Shown here: piece by piece, positions 1 to 7,898 of the stretch
How the letters are laid out: every line of letters begins with the position of its first letter
Numbering within the stretch: the first letter of the stretch is position 1
Source of the DNA: Candidatus Hydrogenedens sp.
GTDB lineage: Bacteria > Hydrogenedentota > Hydrogenedentia > Hydrogenedentales > Hydrogenedentaceae
DNA length: 16,783 nucleotides
Direction of reading: 5' to 3'
NCBI GenBank assembly: GCA_035361075.1
Contig: DAOSBX010000017.1
Coordinates: forward strand, 54,593 to 71,375
Notes under the pieces: model-generated
What the model saw: the letters and a program-made list of their open reading frames with translations, nothing else
Told to the model about the DNA's origin: nothing
Databases searched by the model: none
Made by a program: the position numbers and the translations under genes

Positions 1-19
1 AGATTAAAGTGTTAAAAAT

Positions 20-1255
20 TTATTTTAAACTTTCTCCTTCAACATAAAGTTCTTTCCATTGAATTCCAGCAACACCACCTGTATGGAGTTGTAAAGCAAA
101 GAAACCTTCAAACAGATTTGGTGCAGAATCATTAAAATCTACTACTTTAACACCATTTAGCCATGATATAGTCCGATTCCCTTCACATTTAACTTCGATT
201 TCATTCCAATCACCTTTTCGAAGTGCCCAAGCACCTGGCGTTTTTATATTTGGTTCTGTTAACCAACCCCGTTTATAACTTTCGTAAAGGAAACCTGTTT
301 TTGTTGGATAACCCGGTTCTACCTCGACCTGTACACCTGAAATAATTGGATAGCCGTCATCTCGCATATTGATGCTTGAGTGATAAAATAATCCATAATT
401 GCCTTCACCCAACATTTTAAACTGGGCACGCACACGAAAATCTTTCCAGATTTTTTCTGTTGCAAGATATCCCTCCGATTTTTTTGGTCCACTTTTACCT
501 ACAATAATACCATCTTCAACGACCCATTCTTCTGAACCGTAATTTTTCCAGCCCTCTAAATTTATCCCGTTGAATAGAGATTTCCATTCTCCCTTTCGTC
601 CTAAATCTTTAATTCGCACATTTCGATATTCAACTTCGGCAATGTCAGGAATAACCTCATCAGCTCGGACTTGCAGAAGAATATAGCCCTTTATATAATT
701 ATCATCTTCTATTCGTGATGCTAATATATCATGTAAATAAACCTCTATTGTTGGTCCAATTGCGACCACTTTCATCCGATTCCAACCACGTTGTTTTAAT
801 GTCATTACAGCATCTCGGGATGGTTCTGCTAACAAACCTCTACCATTCTCCTCAATAATTCTACCTGTGCCAAATCGTTCCCTTGTCTCTATATTTGCTT
901 GATAGCCATAACAATCATATTTCACCTGGTCAGGTGGAACATTTTCAGGTACAGGTAATAAAGGTAACCATTGAGTTCTAAACTGAACTCCACCATTTAT
1001 CGGATTTAATGTCCTAAATTCACATTCAAACTCAAAATCTGCAAATTCCTTCTTAGTATAGAGTAACCATATATTTACTTTTTCTTCTTTTTGTTCTGGT
1101 GTCTTTGTTAATTTGCCTTTAATTACGCCATCCTGAATAGTCCATTCGCCACCAAGTGCTTTCCATCCTTCTAAAGAGTTATTTTCAAATAAAGGAACCC
1201 AATCCGCTGTTTGAGCCAACATACTGACACTAACAAGAAGGATAAAAATATTCAT
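20..1255 (-). CDS. Secreted tandem DUF1080 (3-keto-disaccharide hydrolase-like) protein
   Basis: The 411-residue protein has a short hydrophobic N-terminus (about residues 2-14) that looks like a signal peptide, so it is probably exported. Two homologous halves follow. Each opens with the family hallmark of a Leu-Phe-(N/E)-(G/N) turn and L-E-G-W: PLFENNSLEGW at 21-31 and SLFNGINLEGW at 226-236. Each continues through E-W-x-(V/I)-x-D-G-x-I and a late (G/D)-W-N-x-(I/M) strand (about 157-162 and 348-353). Both match the concanavalin-like jelly roll of PF06439, whose characterised members cleave 3-keto-glycosides and which is abundant in Planctomycetes-like genomes. The substrate cannot be told from sequence. 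An AGGAG ribosome binding site lies 7 nt before the ATG. The gene sits 126 nt downstream of the cold-shock gene on the same strand with no clear terminator between; only a weak promoter candidate (TTGTAT, 18 nt, GATAAT) was seen in the gap. Family assignment is firm, function is inferred. Confidence 0.9.
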   Translation of the reverse strand: MNIFILLVSVSMLAQTADWVPLFENNSLEGWKALGGEWTIQDGVIKGKLTKTPEQKEEKVNIWLLYTKKEFADFEFECEFRTLNPINGGVQFRTQWLPLLPVPENVPPDQVKYDCYGYQANIETRERFGTGRIIEENGRGLLAEPSRDAVMTLKQRGWNRMKVVAIGPTIEVYLHDILASRIEDDNYIKGYILLQVRADEVIPDIAEVEYRNVRIKDLGRKGEWKSLFNGINLEGWKNYGSEEWVVEDGIIVGKSGPKKSEGYLATEKIWKDFRVRAQFKMLGEGNYGLFYHSSINMRDDGYPIISGVQVEVEPGYPTKTGFLYESYKRGWLTEPNIKTPGAWALRKGDWNEIEVKCEGNRTISWLNGVKVVDFNDSAPNLFEGFFALQLHTGGVAGIQWKELYVEGESLK

Positions 1256-1381
1256 CGCACATCTCCTCTTAAAAATGTTTAATTGCTGAAATTATGCTAA
1301 TTATCTCTTACAATAATATAAAAATACAACTACTCCTTCCTTCTCTCTTCCTCATAAAAACTGTACTGTATAAAGATATTA

Positions 1382-1621
1382 TTATATTTTTACTCGATTA
1401 ACATTTTTTGCGAGTAAGCCCTTCGGACCTTGGACTAACTCAAAACTTACTTTTTCTCCTTCTCGGAGTGTGCGAAATCCACGCATACGAATTTCGGTGT
1501 GGTGAACAAAAATGTCTTCCCCCAAATCGTTCACAATAAAACCATATCCTTTACGGTCATTGAACCATTTTACCTTCCCCATGTGCCTAACATGAGGTGA
1601 CAAAGATACTACCTCGCTCAC
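1382..1621 (-). CDS. Cold-shock protein, CspA family (RNA chaperone)
   Basis: This is a 79-residue protein with one cold-shock domain. It contains the GKVKWFN entry strand (residues 15-21), RNP1 as KGYGFI (24-29) and RNP2 as DIFVHH (36-41), the aromatic and basic surface that binds single-stranded RNA or DNA. The start chosen is GTG at 1621, because AAGGG lies 8 nt upstream. The internal ATG at 1582 would give a standard-length 66-residue protein, but only an AGG 3-4 nt away precedes it. If GTG is right, the protein has an unusual 13-residue N-terminal extension. A near-consensus promoter (1709-1737) predicts a leader of about 80 nt, which is typical of cold-shock genes whose mRNA structure responds to temperature. 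It is divergent from the epimerase gene. Family is certain; the start is less so. Confidence 0.95.
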   Translation of the reverse strand: MSEVVSLSPHVRHMGKVKWFNDRKGYGFIVNDLGEDIFVHHTEIRMRGFRTLREGEKVSFELVQGPKGLLAKNVNRVKI

Positions 1622-1681
1622 GATTACAACCCTTATCGTTAATCTTTTCTTTTAATCCATTCATAAAAATCTATATAAAAT

Positions 1682-1697
1682 ACTTCTTTATAGAAGT
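1682..1697 (-). other. Hairpin near the 5' end of the predicted cold-shock mRNA
   Basis: A perfect 6-bp inverted repeat, ACTTCT and AGAAGT around a 4-nt ATAA loop, starts about 5 nt after the transcription start predicted from the promoter at 1709-1737. A 5'-terminal stem-loop would be expected to protect the mRNA from 5'-end-dependent decay or take part in cold-responsive folding. The structure is seen; the role is inferred. Confidence 0.45.
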
Positions 1698-1708
1698 TGT
1701 TCATTACT

Positions 1709-1737
1709 ATTTTACACTATTTACATTAATTTGTCAA
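1709..1737 (-). promoter_or_regulatory. Sigma-70-type promoter of the cold-shock gene
   Basis: On the minus strand, TTGACA (1737-1732, perfect -35) is followed by exactly 17 nt and TAAAAT (1714-1709, 5 of 6 matches to the -10 consensus). The expected start is near 1702, giving a leader of about 80 nt before the GTG codon. It is the best promoter match in the window. Confidence 0.7.
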
Positions 1738-1789
1738 GATACTTTATAAAAAAATAAAAATAATATGATATTTCTATTTGTGATAAAAT

Positions 1790-1817
1790 TTGACATAAAT
1801 TACAAAAAAAATATCAA
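1790..1817 (+). promoter_or_regulatory. Candidate promoter of the epimerase gene
   Basis: A perfect TTGACA (1790-1795) is followed after 16 nt by TATCAA (1812-1817), a mediocre -10. A perfect TATAAT at 1843-1848 is also present but lacks a good -35 (TTGTTT at 19 nt). The region between the divergent cold-shock and epimerase genes (1622-1894) is extremely AT-rich, so chance -10 matches are common. The opposing -35 boxes lie about 50 bp apart. Confidence 0.4.
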
Positions 1818-1894
1818 TTGTTTTTTTATATCTATTTTTATTTATAATTTAACTATTCTACTTTATCAAGAATAAAAAACAAGAAGGAGTTTTT

Positions 1895-2854
1895 ATGCGA
1901 GTATTAGTAACTGGTGGGGCAGGTTTTATTGGTTCCCATTTAACAGAATATCTTGTACAAAGAGGTAATAAAGTAGTTGTGTTGGATAATTTGAGTACTG
2001 GCAAGTTTGAGAATATTGAGCACATCAAAGGAATAGAATGTATCATTGATTCGACTTTGAACGAAGAAATTGTTCGTGATTTAGTTAAAGATGTAGATGT
2101 CGTTTTTCATTTAGCAGCGACGGTGGGTGTGAATTTGGTAATTAATAATCCTATTCAGACCATCGTAAATAATATTCGTGGTACAGAGACGGTGTTAGAA
2201 GAAACCTGTCGTTACCGTCGTCCTCTATTAATAACTTCAACAAGTGAAGTATATGGCAAAAGTATGAAGGAGGTATTTGAAGAAGATGATGACCAGATTA
2301 TAGGTCCTCCACATCGGCATCGTTGGTGTTATGCAGCATCAAAAGCAATTGATGAGTTTCTTGCTCTCGCATATTGGAAAGAAAAGAGACATCCAGTTTA
2401 TATCGTCCGATTGTTCAATATTGTAGGTCCTCGTCAAACGGGACAATATGGAATGGTGTTGCCAAATTTTATCATGCAAGCCCTTAAAGGGGAACCTTTG
2501 CGTGTATTTGGTGATGGAATGCAGACCCGTTCTTTCGCCTATGTTGGTGATATTGTTCCTGCATTAGTACAAATTATGGAACGTCCTGACCTTTGTGGAA
2601 AGGTATTTAATCTGGGAAATGACAAAAGCGTTCGAATTATAGACCTTGCAAAGAAAGTGATAGAGGTTGTACAAAGTCCGTCTGTTATTAACTTAATTCC
2701 CTATGAAGAAGCATATCCAGAGGGATACGAAGATATGAGGCATCGCGTTCCATGCTTAAATCGAATTCGGCAAGCCATCGGATATGAACCAAAAACACCG
2801 TTAGAAACCATTATTTCAATAGTAGCAGAATACCTTCGTAAAAAAGTAAAATAA
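1895..2854 (+). CDS. NAD-dependent epimerase/dehydratase, extended SDR (nucleotide-sugar)
   Basis: The 319-residue cytoplasmic enzyme has the Rossmann NAD-binding motif GGAGFIG (7-13), the acidic residue that holds the NAD ribose in VVVLDN (D31), the catalytic Ser/Thr region TSTSEVYG (114-121) and the active-site pair Y146 and K150 in YAASK. RLFNIVGPRQ and the later FVYVGDI-like FAYVGDI segment are typical of the UDP-sugar epimerase/decarboxylase branch. Family members act on UDP- or GDP-sugars for envelope polysaccharides. The C-terminal YEDMRHRVP segment is seen in a broad group annotated variously as UDP-glucose 4-epimerase or GDP-mannose dehydratase-like, so I do not assign a substrate. 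A strong AGAAGGAG ribosome binding site precedes the ATG by 6 nt. It stands alone, with no sugar transferase directly beside it. Fold and cofactor are sure, the exact reaction unknown. Confidence 0.93.
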   Translation: MRVLVTGGAGFIGSHLTEYLVQRGNKVVVLDNLSTGKFENIEHIKGIECIIDSTLNEEIVRDLVKDVDVVFHLAATVGVNLVINNPIQTIVNNIRGTETVLEETCRYRRPLLITSTSEVYGKSMKEVFEEDDDQIIGPPHRHRWCYAASKAIDEFLALAYWKEKRHPVYIVRLFNIVGPRQTGQYGMVLPNFIMQALKGEPLRVFGDGMQTRSFAYVGDIVPALVQIMERPDLCGKVFNLGNDKSVRIIDLAKKVIEVVQSPSVINLIPYEEAYPEGYEDMRHRVPCLNRIRQAIGYEPKTPLETIISIVAEYLRKKVK

Positions 2855-2919
2855 TCCATTCGTATTTCAATTATTTCTTATTTATCGTTTTATTTAGCAG
2901 GTATTGTTCATAAATATTT

Positions 2920-2947
2920 TTTACTCATAATAAAGTTCATTTATAAT
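2920..2947 (+). promoter_or_regulatory. Candidate promoter of miaB-pepA
   Basis: TTTACT (2920-2925), a 16-nt spacer and a perfect TATAAT (2942-2947) lie in the 146-nt gap after the epimerase gene. A second perfect TATAAT at 2957-2962 has no convincing -35. AT-rich background makes this tentative, but the gap has no other evident function. Confidence 0.35.
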
Positions 2948-3000
2948 CATTAACCCTATAATATTAAGTCGATTTTTATCTTTGTTAGATTGAGTTCAAG

Positions 3001-4368
3001 ATGAATAAACAAAAAGTTTTTATTAAGACGTTCGGTTGTCAGATGAATGAACATGATAGTGCAAGGATAGTTGCTATCCTTGAGCAGATGGGGTATTTAT
3101 TAACAGACCAGCCAGATGATGCGAATATGATTCTAATCAATACCTGCTCCGTTCGTGAGAATCCTGAAAATAAGGTTTATAGTTTATTGGGAGCACTTCG
3201 GCCTATCAAGGAAAGAAATCCAAAAACAATTATTGGAGTATGTGGTTGTGTAGCACAGCAAGAAGGTGAACATATTCTAAAACGAGAGTCTGTGGTCGAT
3301 ATTGTTATTGGTCCAGACCATTACTTCGAGTTGCCTGAGTTGATTTCGCGAGTTCGAGAAGGCGAACGTATTTGTTGTACGTATAGAGAATATCCAAAGC
3401 CACCTATATTTGACTTTATTCCTTCAGAATGGCTTGAAAAAGGGCACAGGGAAGGAGTAAAGGCATATATCGTTATAAGTAAAGGGTGTAATAATGCATG
3501 TAGTTTTTGCATTGTACCTCGTACTCGTGGACGCGAAGTATACAGAACACCAGAAAGTATACTGAAGGAGGTTCGGTCTGCAGTATCGGAAGGTATCCGT
3601 GAGATCTGGTTATTAGGGCAAAATGTAAATACGTATAAGTACACATCCAATTACCGTTTTATTGAACTCCTTAATGATGTTGCAAAGGAACATGACCTTT
3701 GGCGTATTCGCTTTACCTCACCACATCCTTATGATTGGAGTAAAGAACTTACCGACCTCATTGCAGAACGACCAAATATAGCAAGACATATTCATTTGCC
3801 ACTACAATCTGGCTCAAATCGCATCCTAAAACTTATGCGGAGAAGACATACCATAGACGATTACTTAGAGCAGGTTGATTATATAAAGAAAAAGGTGCCA
3901 GGAATAGAGATAAGTACAGACCTGATTGTCGGTTTCCCTACAGAAACGGAAATAGAATTTGAAGAGACGATGGAGGTAGTTAGACGGGTTCAATTTAGCC
4001 AGATTTATCCCTTTAAATATTCACCCAGACCTAAAACATATGCCGAAAAGTTAGGTGATACTGTCCCCAGAGAAGAAAAAGAAGAGCGACTTGCACGTCT
4101 TATTGCTCTACAAGAGGAGATTAATCAGTTATCTATGTCTAAACTTATTGGCACCCAACAGGAGGTGCTTATTGAAGATAGGCATCCGAGGAATCCAAGT
4201 TTCTGGAATGGAAGAACAAATTCATATCGCTCCATTACAGTTTGCGGAGAGAACATGGAACTCGGTGATTTAGTTTCTGCACGGGTTGTGGGATATCATG
4301 GGCATTGGTTAGAAGCTGAATACCTCGATACTTTAAAAAAATCATCGCTGATAAATATAAAAAGATAA
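3001..4368 (+). CDS. miaB: tRNA-2-methylthio-N6-dimethylallyladenosine synthase MiaB
   Basis: The 455-residue radical-SAM methylthiotransferase converts i6A37 to ms2i6A37 in tRNAs that read codons beginning with U. The N-terminal MTTase domain carries the three cysteines expected to bind the second 4Fe-4S cluster: C13 in TFGCQMN, C49 in NTCSVRE and C83 in CGCVAQQ. The radical-SAM domain has the CxxxCxxC motif at C163, C167 and C170 (KGCNNACSFC), followed by PRTRGRE and WLLGQNVNTY. The last 75 or so residues form a TRAM RNA-binding domain. The NTCSVRE and GQNVN wording fits MiaB rather than RimO or MtaB. Length is normal. The ATG has no good ribosome binding site (only GAG about 8 nt upstream), but no other start keeps the conserved N-terminus. 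It is the first gene of a run with pepA. Confidence 0.97.
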   Translation: MNKQKVFIKTFGCQMNEHDSARIVAILEQMGYLLTDQPDDANMILINTCSVRENPENKVYSLLGALRPIKERNPKTIIGVCGCVAQQEGEHILKRESVVDIVIGPDHYFELPELISRVREGERICCTYREYPKPPIFDFIPSEWLEKGHREGVKAYIVISKGCNNACSFCIVPRTRGREVYRTPESILKEVRSAVSEGIREIWLLGQNVNTYKYTSNYRFIELLNDVAKEHDLWRIRFTSPHPYDWSKELTDLIAERPNIARHIHLPLQSGSNRILKLMRRRHTIDDYLEQVDYIKKKVPGIEISTDLIVGFPTETEIEFEETMEVVRRVQFSQIYPFKYSPRPKTYAEKLGDTVPREEKEERLARLIALQEEINQLSMSKLIGTQQEVLIEDRHPRNPSFWNGRTNSYRSITVCGENMELGDLVSARVVGYHGHWLEAEYLDTLKKSSLINIKR

Positions 4369-4382
4369 GGAGGAGCTAACTT

Positions 4383-5882
4383 ATGAAAGTTTCAGTTATT
4401 CATTCCCAAACAACGATTGAATTCGACTGGAACACCGCTTTACTTATTCCTATTTTTGAAACGAAATTGCCAATTCAATGCGAAATATTAAAAGAAGAGC
4501 AGGAAATATTTATTCAATCGATTATTGACCGTGATTTATTCAGTGGCAAAGAAAATGACATCTTATATGTTCCCTTTGCAAGCCCGAATTTGGCAGGAGT
4601 AATTCTTTTGGGTTTAGGAAAAAAAGAAGAGTTCCATGAAGAGAAGATGCGAAGAATTGCCGGTAGCGTTATCAATTACACACGAAATAACAAAATATCC
4701 AGCATTGTTTGTGATTGGAATTATATTTCAACGGAGTATATTCCACCTTTTATTGAGGGGATTATTTTATCGCAATACATATTTGACCAGTATAAAACGA
4801 AGAACGCGAATGAGGACAAAAAGACAAATCCCATTACAAATGTCACATTCATCGTGTCTTCAGAGGAGAATATTCAAACATTAAATAATCAATGCGAACA
4901 AACCGTGCTTATATGTAATACCGTAAACATGGTGCGTTCATTAATTTCTTCTCCTGCTAATGAATTGACACCCCAATCATTCACAACATTTGCTCAAAAT
5001 ATGTTTCAAAACTTACCTTTGAAGTTTCAGGTACTTGATAAAAGTGAATTAGAGCGAGAAGGACTAAATGGTATTCTTGCGGTAGGGAAAGGCTCTAAAA
5101 ATGAGCCTATGATGATGATTCTTGAATATCAGCCAAGTTCTTCTAATACAGAGAAGCAGGTTGTAATTGTTGGCAAAGGTGTCACATTTGATACAGGTGG
5201 TATTTGCTTAAAACCACACGAAGGGATGCAAGAGATGCGGTATGATATGTCAGGAGCCGCAGTCGTTTTAGGAACCATGTATATCCTTGCTGAATTAAAA
5301 CTAAATATTCCTGTGATAGGTTTGATACCTCTGGTTGAAAATATCCCCAGTGGGTCAGCATTACTGCCTGGAGATATCATCAAAATGTACGGTGGCAAAA
5401 CAGTAGAAGTGTTAAACACAGACGCTGAAGGTAGGTTGATTATTGCAGATGCTATGGCGTATGCACAAAAAAATTATGCTCCAAAAAAAATAATTGATAT
5501 TGCTACATTAACGGGTGGGTGTATTATTGCATTAGGTCATTTCTGTGCTGGTGTTTTAGGTAATGATAAAGAACTGATAAAAGAGCTTTTACACGCAGGC
5601 AATAAGACGGGGGAACGACTTTGGGAGTTTCCACTGTGGACAGATTATGAAAAATTAATACAATCCGATTTTGCCGATGTGGCAAATATTGGACCCAAAG
5701 GTGAGGCATCTACTATTGTTGGCGGTATCTTTTTGAAGCAGTTTGTAGAGAACAATATTCTATGGGCTCACATAGATATTGCAGGAACTGCTTGGGGTGT
5801 TAAGCATATAGCATATTGGGATAGTAAATACCCCACTGGTTTTGGTGTCCGATTATTAATACAATGGTTATCACAACAGTAA
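4383..5882 (+). CDS. pepA: Leucyl aminopeptidase (cytosol aminopeptidase, M17)
   Basis: The 499-residue protein matches the usual M17 length. It is a two-metal exopeptidase that removes N-terminal amino acids, normally as a cytoplasmic hexamer. All ligands and catalytic residues are present in the C-terminal domain: K265 and D270 in VGKGVTFDTGG, K277 in CLKPHEG, D288 in YDMSGAA, and D347, E349 and R351 in the signature NTDAEGRL. These line up with E. coli PepA at a constant offset of five residues. The variable N-terminal domain covers about residues 1-160. The start follows AAGGAGGAG by 8 nt, and only 14 nt separate it from miaB, so the two are probably co-transcribed. Nothing suggests loss of function. 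Confidence 0.97.
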   Translation: MKVSVIHSQTTIEFDWNTALLIPIFETKLPIQCEILKEEQEIFIQSIIDRDLFSGKENDILYVPFASPNLAGVILLGLGKKEEFHEEKMRRIAGSVINYTRNNKISSIVCDWNYISTEYIPPFIEGIILSQYIFDQYKTKNANEDKKTNPITNVTFIVSSEENIQTLNNQCEQTVLICNTVNMVRSLISSPANELTPQSFTTFAQNMFQNLPLKFQVLDKSELEREGLNGILAVGKGSKNEPMMMILEYQPSSSNTEKQVVIVGKGVTFDTGGICLKPHEGMQEMRYDMSGAAVVLGTMYILAELKLNIPVIGLIPLVENIPSGSALLPGDIIKMYGGKTVEVLNTDAEGRLIIADAMAYAQKNYAPKKIIDIATLTGGCIIALGHFCAGVLGNDKELIKELLHAGNKTGERLWEFPLWTDYEKLIQSDFADVANIGPKGEASTIVGGIFLKQFVENNILWAHIDIAGTAWGVKHIAYWDSKYPTGFGVRLLIQWLSQQ

Positions 5883-5916
5883 ACAAAAAAACAACGAATA
5901 AGCAAAGGTAAGTAAT

Positions 5917-6372
5917 ATGCGGTACATACTTTTCCTCATTGTAATTATGTTATCCATAGGACTGATAGTCGCTGGATTTAGTCCATCCTTATTTTCTATT
6001 AAGGAGTCAGATGGAGAACTTATGAACGAATATGTTTTCAAAAAAGCAACAAGCAACATTTCCAAACTGAGAGCACTTATTCAAGAATGTAAAACAAATC
6101 AGACGGAAATTTATGAGGGACGGGAAATAAATAGCCCTGATTTACCAGAAGAACGAAAAATGCTTATAGAACTGGAAATAATCCTTGCATATCAACATGA
6201 AAAACTTGCCCAGATAAACTATATAAATATCAGAGAAAAATCATTTAGACGAGAAGCTACTCCTATTGACGTTCAACATGCTTATCGTGAGTATGAATCC
6301 GCAACGCTTTACCTGTCAAGGCTTCTTGAAAAATACCCTCAAGGTGAATATTTATTAAAACAGCATCTCTAA
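5917..6372 (+). CDS. Hypothetical membrane-anchored helical protein
   Basis: I do not recognise this 151-residue protein. It has one N-terminal hydrophobic segment (about residues 3-22) after an R at position 2, which could be a signal anchor or uncleaved signal peptide. The rest is charged and predicted by eye to be mostly helical, rich in Glu, Lys, Leu and Ile, with no cysteine pair or catalytic motif visible. The C-terminal third (ids 125-145 region, around YREYESATLYLSRLLEKYP) resembles a single TPR-like helix pair, but that is weak. It starts 34 nt after pepA with AAAGGTAAG as ribosome binding site 5-6 nt before the ATG, so it is probably the third gene of the miaB-pepA run. A palindrome lies 25 nt after its stop. 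The gene itself looks real; its function is unknown. Confidence 0.75.
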   Translation: MRYILFLIVIMLSIGLIVAGFSPSLFSIKESDGELMNEYVFKKATSNISKLRALIQECKTNQTEIYEGREINSPDLPEERKMLIELEIILAYQHEKLAQINYINIREKSFRREATPIDVQHAYREYESATLYLSRLLEKYPQGEYLLKQHL

Positions 6373-6396
6373 AACAAAAACATTTTATAAAGGCAG

Positions 6397-6427
6397 TGTT
6401 AGTATCTATACTAACAGGATTCGTTAG
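6397..6427 (+). other. Palindrome with three mutually pairing GTTAG/CTAAC elements after the miaB-pepA run
   Basis: Positions 6397-6416 form a 9-bp perfect inverted repeat (TGTTAGTAT and ATACTAACA) with a 2-nt centre. The CTAAC in its right arm can also pair with a second GTTAG at 6423-6427 across a 7-nt loop. No T-run follows, so it is not a standard intrinsic terminator. It may mark the 3' end of the upstream transcript or be an operator. The rest of 6373-6607, between convergent genes, holds only a short purine-rich island (about 6486-6530) with ATGGTAA repeated at an 11-bp step (6510-6516 and 6521-6527). Confidence 0.45.
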
Positions 6428-6607
6428 ATAGTAATTGAAAATTAAAGTTAGAATATTTATCTTTCATAATTTCATTAAAATCTACACGGGGGAGAGGGAA
6501 ACACATGTGATGGTAAGGGCATGGTAATGTAAGATAATAACTATTTATTATATTATCCCCTTGTCTCACTTAAAGTATTACTATTTTCATAAGTAGGAGG
6601 GATTAAC

Positions 6608-7801
6608 TTATTCTTCCATAAGTTCCTGAGTTGCGTCAGTAATATATTGTTTCTTGGGGAGTAAGTGTTTTGGAGTAAAAAAGTAGGAAGCAATAAGGGT
6701 AGGAATAACAGCACTACCAATGACGCAAATAACGATGTAAGAATATTGATTAACATCAATGATACCGTTAGAATATCCAAATAAAGCAGAAATAGTTCCG
6801 AATGTCAGTCCAGTGGACATCATGAGGGTATAATAACGTTTCTCATTTTTTTCTTTCCGAAATATAGAAATGAAAGGATAAAGTCCAACAATTTTCGTGG
6901 CTATTTTTGCACCTAATAATGCAAAGACAATTAAAGGTGCAGAGATAAGTGCTGGGATTGAGACAAGTGTTCCAGCGCGTAAGAAATAAAATGGGGTTAA
7001 GAATCCAACAGTTAACGTTCTAAGTCTTCTCAACCATAGATGATTCTTCTGACTGAATTCAGCAAGTACCATTCCAGCAATATAGGCAGGCAAGACAGCT
7101 TCGTTGCCTGACCATAAAGCTAACGCCCCTAAAGCAAATAGTGTAAAGGAGATCCACTTAGTCCGTATAGCAGCAGTTCGATTTCCATAAACCTCCGTTA
7201 GGTGATTGGTAATATATGGAAAGATGAGAAGAAATATAATCAATGTCGAGATAAAAATAATAGTCTTATATGTAAAGGGCGCAAATAGAATTCCGAGGGC
7301 AAGCACTGTCCCAATATCATTTATAAAACATGCCCCAAGAATTCCTTTTCCAAATTCTGTCCGATTCAAGCCTGTTTCTATCATTACTGCATAAACGACA
7401 GCCATAGATGTAGTGGACAAAGCAACACCACATAAAAGACTTGCTTTTAACTCCCAGCCTAAAATACATCGGGCAATCAGCGAACATCCAATAAAGGGAG
7501 ATAAGAATCCTATCAAGCCAATTAGAAGCACCTCTCTTAATTTTTGTCTAATTACAGTAGGCTCGAGTTCGGCTCCTGCCAGAAAAGTTAAAAAAATGGC
7601 TCCACTACCCGCTAAAAATTTTACCCATTCTGTGTTGCTATTTAACAAGCCGTGGTTTACATATTTTGTGGTAATAAACCCAGCAAGTACTCCAACACAA
7701 ATCTCAACAAGTGCAATGGATAGTTTTATATGGTAGGCGATAATAGCTGAAATTAATGCAAGTGACAACCAGATTGCAGTAGATAGATAAATTTCTTCCA
7801 T
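6608..7801 (-). CDS. Cation:proton antiporter (Na_H_Exchanger, CPA family)
   Basis: With the start used here the protein has 397 residues and about a dozen hydrophobic segments, the usual size for PF00999 transporters that exchange Na+ or K+ for H+ across the inner membrane. The ion-binding site is visible as N161-D162 in CFINDIGTVLALG, after the conserved STTSMAVVYAVM helix. FLAGAELEP (in TM3-TM4) and PAYIAGMVLAEF are further family signatures. The Asn-Asp pair, instead of Asp-Asp, is usual in electroneutral exchangers, but the ion cannot be fixed. No C-terminal TrkA-N or USP domain is attached. An in-frame ATG at 7885 would add 28 residues. I reject it because its AGGAG abuts the codon and the predicted transcript starts only about 7 nt earlier, while ATG 7801 has AGGA at 7 nt. 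It converges with the miaB-pepA run. Confidence 0.93.
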   Translation of the reverse strand: MEEIYLSTAIWLSLALISAIIAYHIKLSIALVEICVGVLAGFITTKYVNHGLLNSNTEWVKFLAGSGAIFLTFLAGAELEPTVIRQKLREVLLIGLIGFLSPFIGCSLIARCILGWELKASLLCGVALSTTSMAVVYAVMIETGLNRTEFGKGILGACFINDIGTVLALGILFAPFTYKTIIFISTLIIFLLIFPYITNHLTEVYGNRTAAIRTKWISFTLFALGALALWSGNEAVLPAYIAGMVLAEFSQKNHLWLRRLRTLTVGFLTPFYFLRAGTLVSIPALISAPLIVFALLGAKIATKIVGLYPFISIFRKEKNEKRYYTLMMSTGLTFGTISALFGYSNGIIDVNQYSYIVICVIGSAVIPTLIASYFFTPKHLLPKKQYITDATQELMEE

Positions 7802-7828
7802 GTTAAATTCCTGTTTGTAAAAATAGTT

Positions 7829-7890
7829 GTGGCTTTCTAAGGTAGGAGTTATTAGCCACGGCAGGCAGTTAAAGGAGAACCCCATCTCCT
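7829..7890 (-). promoter_or_regulatory. Structured 5' leader of the antiporter mRNA
   Basis: The leader predicted from the promoter (start near 7892) to ATG 7801 is about 90 nt and contains two hairpins on the minus strand. The first (7890-7873) has AGGAGA pairing with TCTCCT over a 6-nt TGGGGT loop and sits at the transcript's 5' end. The second (7859-7829) has GTGGCT pairing with AGCCAC over a 19-nt loop and ends about 16 nt before the AGGA ribosome binding site. I could not match it to a known ion or nucleotide riboswitch. Structure is seen, regulation is inferred. Confidence 0.4.
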
Positions 7891-7898
7891 GTTGAAAT

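Noticed and set aside
1622..1894. Possible origin-like or mobile-element border in the very AT-rich divergent region
   Set aside because: No DnaA-box cluster, terminal inverted repeats or target duplications were seen; promoter signals explain the composition.
3321..3650. Minus-strand 109-codon frame inside miaB
   Set aside because: Antisense shadow of a strongly conserved radical-SAM gene, with no ribosome binding site or family signature.
6553..6780. Minus-strand 75-codon frame overlapping the antiporter C-terminus
   Set aside because: It is an alternative frame of the antiporter gene; hydrophobicity comes from the overlapping membrane-helix codons.
7802..7885. N-terminal extension of the antiporter from an upstream ATG at 7885
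   Set aside because: Its AGGAG touches the start codon, the predicted transcript begins only about 7 nt earlier, and the added residues include nothing conserved; ATG 7801 has a proper ribosome binding site.
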